Shown piece after piece: positions 35,922 through 43,243 of a stretch of 64,000 bases of DNA. A model generated the notes under the pieces. It had not been told where the DNA came from. It searched no databases and saw nothing but the letters and a program-made list of their open reading frames with translations. The position numbers were made by a program, and so were the translations under genes. Numbering within the stretch: position 1 is the first letter of the stretch; each line of letters opens with the position of its first letter. The DNA is taken from positions 1 to 64,000 of the forward strand of contig JAGBGU010000073.1 in the NCBI GenBank assembly GCA_017935785.1, read 5' to 3'. Source of the DNA: Bacteroidaceae bacterium (GTDB taxonomy: Bacteria; Bacteroidota; Bacteroidia; Bacteroidales; Bacteroidaceae).

Positions 35922-37528
35922 TGTTCCATGCCCTTCCGCCTTCGGTATGCAAGATTCCTTCTCCTGCTTGTTTTACCTATCCCTTCTGCTATGAACCGCA
36001 TCCGCTTTGTGTGGCTGCCGCTGACGAGGTGAAGGCATATCTGCAGTCGTGTCCTGTCTGGAAGGAAGAGTTGTCCGCAGGAAAGATGTTGGGCGTTTTG
36101 GTGGTGGAACGCAATGCCGAACGCGGCTTCCTGGCGGCTTTCTCCGGCACTCTGGGCGGAGCCACTTGCCATGCTTATTTTGTGCCGCCGGTGTTTGATT
36201 GTATGGAACCCGACGGACATTTCCAGACGGAACAGGCCGCTATAAGTGCCCTCAACCGTCGTATTGCCGATTGTGAGCAGCGCCTCAGTATTCCGCCTGA
36301 ACACGAAATGGCACGTCTGGATCTGGAAAGACTGAAGGAAGAGATGCAACAGGCCAAACAGCGCCGCGACCAGTTGCGCGGTACCCTTCCTGCCGACGAA
36401 CTGGCCGGGATGGAACCGGCTCTTGTCCGCGAAAGCCAGTTTCTCAAGGCCGAGTACCGGCGCAGGCAGAAAATGTGGCGCCAGCGCATAGCTGATGCCG
36501 AAACCGCCAACGATGGACTGCGGCATGAGATTGCCGCCCTGGAACAGGAACGCAAGCGGCGCAGTACGGTTTTGCAGGAATGGCTGTTCCGTCAGTACAA
36601 TTTTCTGAATGCACGCGGAGAATGCGCCAGTCTGCTGGACATTTTCTCCCCGGTCTATCCGCCGGGAGGCGCCGGTGACTGTTGTGCGCCCAAACTTTTG
36701 CAGGCGGCTTACAAGAACGGTTATACCCCTTTATGTATGGGCGAATTTTGGGTGGGCAGTTCGCCAGCCGATGAATTGCGTGCCGAGGGAAATTTCTATC
36801 CCTCGTGTCGCAGTAAATGTCTGCCCATTCTGGGTCACATGTTACAGGGACTTTCCGTAGAGCCCAATCCGCTGGCCAAAGTCCATGAAGAACTGTTGAA
36901 AAGTATCAAGGTGGTGCATCAGGCAGACGGTTTCGTCGTGCTTGGCAAACCTTCCGGTCTGCTCTCTGTTCCGGGAAAGGAACATGTCCCGTCCGTAGTG
37001 GATTTTGTGCAGGCACATTTTCCGCAGGCCTGCGGTCCCTTGGTTGTGCACCGCCTCGATATGGACACCAGCGGGCTGATGGTGGTGGCGCTTGACAAGA
37101 CTGTCCATCATCGTCTGCAAGGACTCTTTCTGCAAAGAAAGGTATCTAAAACTTATCTGGCGCTTTTGGAGAAACCCATGACGGTGGGTAGTACGGGCGA
37201 TATTACGCTGCCTTTGGCTCCTGACATACAGGACCGGCCGCGGCAAAGAGTGGATTATGACCGCGGCAAGTCGGCACACACCACATTCCGTGTGCTGGAC
37301 AATGTGGACGGCCATGCCTTGGTTGCGCTTACGCCCCACACAGGCCGCACGCACCAGCTGAGGGTACATTGCGCCCACCGTTCCGGTTTGGACAATCCCA
37401 TTGTGGGCGACCGCCTTTATGGCAGGGCGGCGGACAGGCTGATGCTGCATGCCGCCAAACTCTCTTTTGAAGAATATGAATTCATGGATTTACATGGTTT
37501 AGGCAATTATAATTTATCATCCTTATGA
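35918..37528 (+). CDS. RluA-family pseudouridine synthase with long N-terminal extension
   Basis: A 536-residue protein. The C-terminal 230 residues are a pseudouridine synthase with the catalytic Asp in HRLDMDTSGLMV, the KTYLALL segment and the LTPHTGRTHQLRVH motif. The N-terminal 300 residues hold an alpha/beta part (with GTLGGATCHAYFVPPVFD) and a clear coiled coil (about 105-220, rich in E/Q/R/K). This long form is common in Bacteroidetes. The target, an rRNA or tRNA uridine, cannot be read. It is coupled by 4-bp overlaps to wbqC upstream and the PHP gene downstream. Confidence 0.9.
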   Translation: MMFHALPPSVCKIPSPACFTYPFCYEPHPLCVAAADEVKAYLQSCPVWKEELSAGKMLGVLVVERNAERGFLAAFSGTLGGATCHAYFVPPVFDCMEPDGHFQTEQAAISALNRRIADCEQRLSIPPEHEMARLDLERLKEEMQQAKQRRDQLRGTLPADELAGMEPALVRESQFLKAEYRRRQKMWRQRIADAETANDGLRHEIAALEQERKRRSTVLQEWLFRQYNFLNARGECASLLDIFSPVYPPGGAGDCCAPKLLQAAYKNGYTPLCMGEFWVGSSPADELRAEGNFYPSCRSKCLPILGHMLQGLSVEPNPLAKVHEELLKSIKVVHQADGFVVLGKPSGLLSVPGKEHVPSVVDFVQAHFPQACGPLVVHRLDMDTSGLMVVALDKTVHHRLQGLFLQRKVSKTYLALLEKPMTVGSTGDITLPLAPDIQDRPRQRVDYDRGKSAHTTFRVLDNVDGHALVALTPHTGRTHQLRVHCAHRSGLDNPIVGDRLYGRAADRLMLHAAKLSFEEYEFMDLHGLGNYNLSSL

Positions 37529-38241
37529 AAACTCTTTTAGACGTACACACGCATTCCATTGTTTCGGGTCATGCCTACAGCAGCATACAGGAAATGGCAA
37601 CAGCCGCTTCTGAAAAGGGGCTGCAGATATTGGGCATTACAGAGCATGCACCGGCGCTTCCAGGGGCTTGCGACCCCATTTATTTCCGCAATCTTCATGT
37701 CGTGCCCCGAGAAATGTACGGAGTGCGTTTGCTCCTTGGCGCAGAACTGAACATTCTTGATACTAAGGGCACACTGGACCTGGACGAGAACTATTACCGC
37801 ATACTCGACCTCCGCATCGCCGGTATTCACAGCCTTTGCTGGAAGGGCGGCAGTCGCGAGGAAAACACCTATGCCATGCTGCAGGCCATTCGCAATCCCT
37901 GGACACAGATTATCAGCCATCCTGGCGACGGAACTGCGCAGCTCGATTTCGAACCCATTGTCCTGGCGGCAAAAGAAACCCGCACGCTGTTGGAAATAAA
38001 CAGTTCCAGCATGGATCCGGTACGGCACAAGGAAGAAGCCCGAGACAACAATCTGGAAATCCTCCGCCTGTGCCGCCGTTATGAGGTGCCCATAATCCTG
38101 GGCAGCGACGCCCATATCAGTTTTTCCGTGGCCGATTACCGTTATGCCTTGCCCCTGTTGGCCGAAACGGACTTTCCCGAAGCCCTGGTCATCAACGACA
38201 AGCCGGAATGGTTCCTTGAATATGCAGGAATTGAAAAATAA
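37525..38241 (+). CDS. PHP-domain phosphoesterase, YcdX family
   Basis: A 238-residue cytosolic metal-dependent hydrolase. Metal ligands of the PHP fold are visible: DVHTHS near residues 6-11, GITEHA near 38-43, ISHPGDG near 130-136, and GSDAHIS near 193-199. YcdX-type members act on phosphate esters with a trinuclear zinc site. It is the last gene of the dapB unit, with its ATG overlapping the previous stop. Confidence 0.88.
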   Translation: MKTLLDVHTHSIVSGHAYSSIQEMATAASEKGLQILGITEHAPALPGACDPIYFRNLHVVPREMYGVRLLLGAELNILDTKGTLDLDENYYRILDLRIAGIHSLCWKGGSREENTYAMLQAIRNPWTQIISHPGDGTAQLDFEPIVLAAKETRTLLEINSSSMDPVRHKEEARDNNLEILRLCRRYEVPIILGSDAHISFSVADYRYALPLLAETDFPEALVINDKPEWFLEYAGIEK

Positions 38242-38356
38242 TGTGTAACGGGCTATAAAGAGGGGCTTTAGACGCAAATGAGGACACAATTAATACTATT
38301 TTTATTTCCTTATTGATGCTTTTCCTGAAAAAAAGCGGAAAAATATTCGTTTCTTT

Positions 38357-38387
38357 TTTGTGGTTCTGTTTAAATCTTATATATTTA
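38357..38387 (+). promoter_or_regulatory. Promoter of the frameshifted discoidin gene
   Basis: TTTG at 38357-38360 and TATATTTA at 38380-38387 are separated by 19 bp. This matches the Bacteroidetes consensus except for the last base of the -7 box. The leader to the ATG is about 40 nt. Confidence 0.55.
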
Positions 38388-38432
38388 CACCTTGAAATTG
38401 CAAAAATAACTTAATTTTTTAACTTTAAAAGT

Positions 38433-39125
38433 TTGCTTATGAAAAAAATTACATCTCTTCTGTTTGCATTGGTTTGTCTTTGCAACACAGCGGTTTGGGC
38501 ACAGCCAACAGACTTTGGCGATCCCCTGATTACGGATGTGTCTCAGTTGAGCAGTCCGTTTAGTGACTCTGCAGAAGGAACCAACATCGGTGCCCTTATC
38601 GATTTTGACCCCAGCACATTCTGGCATTCAGACTGGCACGGCGAAGTTGCCGGCGATTACCACTGGCTTCAGATTGAGCTTCCCGAAGCAATGGAAGGCA
38701 AAATGGTACTGTGGATCAAACGCCGTACCGCTGACAATGACCACCCAAGCAAGGCTGTGATTACCGGTTCTCTTACCGCCGATTTCGGCATGGAAATTCC
38801 CATTGACACACTGGAACTGGGCAACGCCTCTTCCGGTCAGGAATTCACCACCGGTACATGGGTTATTCCCGAACCCGTGAGATACATTCGTTTCACTCCC
38901 ATCGATTGTGGTGGTGGCGCCGGTTTCCGTAAATACTGGCACGCAGCCGACATCAACCTCTATCAGTCCGGCGAATATGAACTGTACCAGAAGCTGATGA
39001 GTGATTTCGTTACCCAGTACGATGCTTATCTCTGGGGTGAGGATCCCAACATCGGAACAGCCCCCGGACAGTATACAGACAAAGGAGTCTTTCGATGCGT
39101 TCCTGGCTATTCTGCAGCAGATTAA
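38433..39125 (+). CDS. Discoidin-domain surface protein, 5' part of a frameshifted gene
   Basis: 230 residues with a signal peptide (MKKITSLLFALVCLCNTAVWA) and an F5/8 type C (discoidin-like) galactose-binding domain, marked by DPSTFWHSDWHG and the VRYIRFTPIDC strand. From GVFRCVPGYSAAD onward the reading is out of frame. The paralogue at 60041-63598 has the same domain at the same place and continues without break. Removing one G at 39084-39085 (AAAGGAG to AAAGAG) joins this part to the downstream frame as QYTDKESFDAFLAIL, which aligns with QYNDYEAEQAFLKGL of the paralogue. Confidence 0.75.
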   Translation: MLMKKITSLLFALVCLCNTAVWAQPTDFGDPLITDVSQLSSPFSDSAEGTNIGALIDFDPSTFWHSDWHGEVAGDYHWLQIELPEAMEGKMVLWIKRRTADNDHPSKAVITGSLTADFGMEIPIDTLELGNASSGQEFTTGTWVIPEPVRYIRFTPIDCGGGAGFRKYWHAADINLYQSGEYELYQKLMSDFVTQYDAYLWGEDPNIGTAPGQYTDKGVFRCVPGYSAAD

Positions 39126-42111
39126 CCAGATTATAGCCGAGGAAATTGAACGTCCCAGCAATGAGGAAATTGAAGCAATGATCAATCAGGCTACTGAATA
39201 CTGGAATGCTTACCAGGCTTCAAAGGTAGAATATACGCTGCCCGCAGACGGTTACTACCGTATCATTGCCAACCTGGACTACTACAAGACCATTGATACT
39301 GGTGAAGTGGACGAATTTGGCGATCCCATTACCCAGCGCATTGACGGTATCAAGAAGTCTATCTATGCTAAGATGGACAGCCTGGCCGCATGGCACACGC
39401 TGGATTTGGAAGACTGCCGCGACGTATGGTACATCACACGCAACGAAGACAACACCGTGAATATGATCAACGCTGCCACCGAAATGGGATTCTACCAGAT
39501 GGGCAGCCCCGTCAGAATGCACATTGCCGACAGCGCCAAGGTTATGAAGATTGATTGGGCAGGCAAAGAAGAGGTTACCTTCAACGGCGAGACCAAGGAA
39601 CGCGACATTCTTTACATCCGCAAGGACGGTGATCCCACCAACGGATACTATCTGCACCAGTTGAGCCACGGCCGTGGTACCGGTGAGGGCGACAACCTTT
39701 GTGTATGGAACGCCACCTATACCATGGGTGCTCCCTACGATAGCGACAAGGGTACTTCTGAATGGTTCCTGGAACCCGTGAGCAACGAAGAGGCTCAGGC
39801 TCTGATTGAGGCTTATGCTCCCATCAAGAACCACGATGTGCTGGTAATTCAGTACAAGGATATTTTGAGCAAAGCTCAGGCTGGCATGGAAGTTGCTCTG
39901 GAAGCCTACAGCCAGGCATACATCACCAAGAACGAGCAGTTCAGCTCATCCGTTACAGAACCCAACGAAGGTTCGCTCAACAACCTGCTTGATGCCGATC
40001 CCGGTACATTCTGGCACAGCGCATGGAGCAGCGGTTCTCGTCCTATGGGAACACACTTCATCGATGTAACATTTGATGAACCCATCGAGGGTACTGTTCA
40101 CGCATGGATTCAGCGCCGTGGCACAAACGGTAACGATGACAACCCCATCCTATGGAATATTTATGGTTCTAATGATGAAACATCTTTGGAAAGTCATGCC
40201 GACTTTGATATGGAAGGCGCTACTGAGGATGACTGGCGCGCACAGGTTGTTGCCGGTTGGGAAATCATTGAAGACTCTGTTTCCACTCCTTGGTCAAGCT
40301 CTGCCGCTACAGTTGTTACTCCCGAATTCAACGTGACCACTCCTTATAAGTATATGCGTTTCGTATGTATCGGTACCACTGGTCCTAATGGTGCAAGCTA
40401 TGAGAACCGTGGTTACTTCCACATGGGCGGATTCCAGATTTACAAGACCATCGGTAAGCCTCAGATTGAGGCTATGGGCGAAGTGGGAACCACCATGCAG
40501 GCTGAAATTGAAAAGGGTGTCAATATTGCCGATGAGGACATTACTATTGAAGACCTGAACAGTCTGACCGCTGCCTACGAGGCATTCAAGGCTCTTCTGA
40601 AGGATCCCACCGAAATGCGTAACACCGTAGCTCAGTACAAGAACTATCCCGACATGCTGGTTGTAGGCGAAGAGCCCGGTACATGGGATGGCGACGCAGA
40701 GGCCAATGCACTGGCAGAAATCATTACCGCTGCCAACGAGTATGACAAGGGCGGTTCTTACGACCAGGCCAAACTCGACGAGTATGTGGCAGGCATCAAG
40801 GCAGCTGCCGAAACCTTCATGAAGGCAGCCAAGGGCATCAGCACAGACAAGTGGTACCGCTTCCGCTTCCCCACCGAGGAAACCTATACCAAGTATAACT
40901 GGAGCAATGGTAACATTATGCAAGACGGAATTGAGGAAGGAATTAACATCGGTAACCTTTGGGGTCAGTATGTGGCTGTGGCTAACTTCTATAATTCTGG
41001 CGATTATGAAGGCAATCCTACAATTGACGTAATGGATAATGAAGAAATGCGCGAAGGCCACAGCATGTTCTTCACCGAACTGGACAACATCGACAATGAG
41101 GATGCTTCTCTGTTCCGCTTCATCGCCATTGGTGACACCGCCTATATCATCCAGAACAAGGCCACTGGTCTGTATGTCAACTGTAAGTCTACCAACGACA
41201 ACGAGGTAACGCTGAGTCTGAACCCCACCACCTTCCAGGTAACTCCCAGCGGTTACGGTTCAATTCTGTTCGCCGGTAAGTCTCTGGCCGGTGAAAACAA
41301 GACTAACCTGCACGCACAGCGCTGGAACCACCGTCTTGTAACATGGGAATCTGCAGAACCCAGCAGCAACTCCGGTCTGTGGCTCGAAACTGCAGCTGAT
41401 GTGGCTGACGACGTGGCTGCCAGCTTCTACCGCAGCTATATCCCCGGCAAGATTTACGCATCCTGCAACCCCACAAGCGTGAAGACCGCCAGCGACGAGG
41501 TTGGCCTCTATACCGTAGCAGGTACCTATACCGAGGGTGAGGAAAACTTCCTGGCTCTGAACAAGATTGCCGAGACTAAGGCCGGTGTGCCCTACATTGC
41601 AATCATCGGTAACCCCGAAGATTATGTAGAAAGCGAGGAAGACCTTTCTGAAACCTTCGAGTTCCAGCAGATTGGCGACGGATTTGTGGCAAAGGCTGAC
41701 AGCATCAACGGTCTGGTTGGTACTTATGACGGACTCACAGCTGACAAGGGTATGGTGGTATTCGTGGACAACACTGCCGCTACCGCAGAAGACAAGGTTG
41801 TGGAGGAAACTGATGAAGAGGGCAACACCCAGTATGTTTCTGTAAGCAACCGTACCGTAGGCCGCAACAGCGCTTACCTGAAGTTCGGTTATGCCGAGGC
41901 TGATCCCGCCGGCACATACGACCTGGTTATCAAGATTGACGGTGCTCCCACCGTTGTAGGTATCCAGAACGCACTGGAAAGCGTAGCCAAGATCGGTACT
42001 GTTTATGACCTGAGCGGACGCCAGGTGAAGAAGAACGCCACTCTGAACGACCTGAAGGGTCTTGGCCGCGGTATTTACATCCTGAACGGAGTTAAGGTTA
42101 TGGTTAAGTAA
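39085..42111 (+). CDS. Discoidin-domain surface protein, 3' part of a frameshifted gene
   Basis: The remaining 1008 residues of the same protein. The open frame extends up to 39001, but that part overlaps the 5' fragment out of frame. It has helical stretches, a DGYYRI-containing repeat-like domain, a second discoidin domain (DPGTFWHSAWSS, with YKYMRFVC and FFHMGGFQIY-like strands), a FIVAR-like helical region, a C-terminal beta-rich region, and the tail VYDLSGRQV with GIYILNGVKVMVK. The long intact 3' frame suggests the shift is recent, is tolerated, or is a sequencing error. The intact product would be a secreted glycan-binding or adhesion protein of about 1226 residues. Confidence 0.75.
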   Translation, partial: ESFDAFLAILQQINQIIAEEIERPSNEEIEAMINQATEYWNAYQASKVEYTLPADGYYRIIANLDYYKTIDTGEVDEFGDPITQRIDGIKKSIYAKMDSLAAWHTLDLEDCRDVWYITRNEDNTVNMINAATEMGFYQMGSPVRMHIADSAKVMKIDWAGKEEVTFNGETKERDILYIRKDGDPTNGYYLHQLSHGRGTGEGDNLCVWNATYTMGAPYDSDKGTSEWFLEPVSNEEAQALIEAYAPIKNHDVLVIQYKDILSKAQAGMEVALEAYSQAYITKNEQFSSSVTEPNEGSLNNLLDADPGTFWHSAWSSGSRPMGTHFIDVTFDEPIEGTVHAWIQRRGTNGNDDNPILWNIYGSNDETSLESHADFDMEGATEDDWRAQVVAGWEIIEDSVSTPWSSSAATVVTPEFNVTTPYKYMRFVCIGTTGPNGASYENRGYFHMGGFQIYKTIGKPQIEAMGEVGTTMQAEIEKGVNIADEDITIEDLNSLTAAYEAFKALLKDPTEMRNTVAQYKNYPDMLVVGEEPGTWDGDAEANALAEIITAANEYDKGGSYDQAKLDEYVAGIKAAAETFMKAAKGISTDKWYRFRFPTEETYTKYNWSNGNIMQDGIEEGINIGNLWGQYVAVANFYNSGDYEGNPTIDVMDNEEMREGHSMFFTELDNIDNEDASLFRFIAIGDTAYIIQNKATGLYVNCKSTNDNEVTLSLNPTTFQVTPSGYGSILFAGKSLAGENKTNLHAQRWNHRLVTWESAEPSSNSGLWLETAADVADDVAASFYRSYIPGKIYASCNPTSVKTASDEVGLYTVAGTYTEGEENFLALNKIAETKAGVPYIAIIGNPEDYVESEEDLSETFEFQQIGDGFVAKADSINGLVGTYDGLTADKGMVVFVDNTAATAEDKVVEETDEEGNTQYVSVSNRTVGRNSAYLKFGYAEADPAGTYDLVIKIDGAPTVVGIQNALESVAKIGTVYDLSGRQVKKNATLNDLKGLGRGIYILNGVKVMVK

Positions 42112-42140
42112 CCTCCGCCATAGTTGTAAATGTTAGAATA

Positions 42141-42178
42141 GAGAAGGCTCTCCATGGCGGAGGGCCTTCTCGCTTTTT
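42141..42178 (+). terminator. Terminator of the frameshifted discoidin gene
   Basis: GAGAAGGCTCTCC pairs with GGAGGGCCTTCTC over a 5-nt loop, with one bulged or wobble position. GCTTTTT follows. It begins 30 nt past the stop codon. Confidence 0.8.
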
Positions 42179-42228
42179 ATCGCATGATTTGCGGGATTCA
42201 TTGTTGCCGTATCTCTGTTTCTGGCATA

Positions 42229-42402
42229 CGTCATGCTGAATTTATTTACCTCAGTTCAATTTGCTCACGCTCGGCATATCTCAAGCAAGCTTGGCTTTGC
42301 TCTCGTTTAACCGCATCTCACCGTGAGCCTTTATTGGTGTTTCTCTACGGCCTTCACTGGTTCTTGTCCGCGGACAGATCCTGAAACAAGTTCAGGATGA
42401 CA
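42229..42402. repeat. Palindromic repeat interrupted by a second repeat
   Basis: CGTCATGCTGAATTTATTT starts a unit whose other arm, (CA)GCATCTCACCGTGAG, resumes only at about 42311. About 65 bp in between carries the unrelated CTCGGCATATCTCAAGC and AAGCTTGGCTTTGCTCTCG words that also occur, inverted, at 1-60. The unit ends with GATCCTGAAACAAGTTCAGGATGAC-type pairing (a 9-bp stem around 42378-42401). Confidence 0.6.
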
Positions 42403-42418
42403 TAGTGTGTATCAACAT

Positions 42419-42905
42419 ACGTCATGCTGAATTTATTTCAGCATCTCACCGCGAGTTTTACTGGTGTTTCCTCTGGAGCCTTCACTGGTTCTTGTTCGCG
42501 GACAGATCCTGAAACGAGTTATTCGCCTTCGCTCATCGAAAACATCTTTAATCGTATAAGGTATGGTCAGCATGAAATAATGATTAGACAAAAGAACAAA
42601 AGGACATGTTTTTTGGGTGATGAGCGTTGTATACGTTGCCGATTCCCGTCTTCCAGACGGCTGTGAACTATGTGTCTCATAAAAACTTATGTCCTTATGT
42701 TCTTTTGTCGAAAAAACTCACAGCTGATTGCTCATAATGTTCTTTTGTCAAAAACATAATCCGTGTGCTGTCAAAATTCTTTACAAACCCATATTTCCGA
42801 GAAAATGCAGCTGGAAAGCCGGAAATGCCCAGTTGGAAAAATATTATTTCTCAACTGGAAAATTATTTTTTCTCAGTTGGAAAATCATTTTTTTCCAGTA
42901 GGGCT
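42419..42905 (+). repeat. Dispersed ~470-bp repeat element, copy 2, with 22-bp array
   Basis: This copy is collinear with copy 1 at 201-667. The terminal array has the GG of each unit at 42813, 42835, 42857, 42879 and 42901, again exactly 22 bp apart. Words are CAGCTGGAAA, CAGTTGGAAAA, TCAACTGGAAA, CAGTTGGAAAA and CCAGTAGGG. Confidence 0.75.
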
Positions 42906-43187
42906 GTTTTTTGAGGCGAATCAGGTTTGTTTTTGAACTATTTTTTATTGGATTTTGTTCATATTGAAACCAGTTTCGATTTAAGGATTGAGGTAAAAAT
43001 GTTTGACAATGGGTGGTGAGTTTTAGGATTAGACAAAAGAACAGATTTTTGAGTAATGAGTGTTGAAAGCGTTGTTGTTCCCCGTTTCTCGAATACGTCA
43101 TGCTGAACTTGTTTCAGCATCTCACTGCGAGCCTTTACTAACCTCTGATTGCGGACAGATGCTGAACTCATAAGCAAGATAACAATA

Positions 43188-43217
43188 ACGCGCGTAGTCC
43201 GTGGGGATTACGCGCGT
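43188..43217 (-). terminator. Hairpin after the S46 peptidase gene
   Basis: ACGCGCGTA (43188-43196) and TACGCGCGT (43209-43217) form a perfect 9-bp stem with a 12-nt loop, 27 nt past the stop codon at 43244. The downstream sequence on the minus strand (TTATTGTTATCTT) is only moderately T-rich. Confidence 0.65.
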
Positions 43218-43243
43218 CAAAGGTTTTATAAGGCCGGTTTTTG

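Larger units (their letters stand above)
42179..43187. other. Repeat island between discoidin and S46 peptidase genes
   Basis: About 1 kb of non-coding DNA between converging genes. It contains, in order, an interrupted copy of the GTCATGCTGAA palindromic repeat (42229-42400), the second copy of the ~470-bp element (42419-42905) with its 22-bp array, then part of another copy (ATTAGACAAAAGAACA near 43030, and CGTCATGCTGAACTTG near 43097 to GGACAGATGCTGAA near 43167). No credible gene is present. Confidence 0.7.

Noticed and set aside
201-42905. A 42-kb mobile island bounded by the two long repeats
   Set aside because: The interval carries housekeeping genes (mnmG, frdCAB, dapB, lepB, uvrC) with no integrase, transposase or transfer genes.
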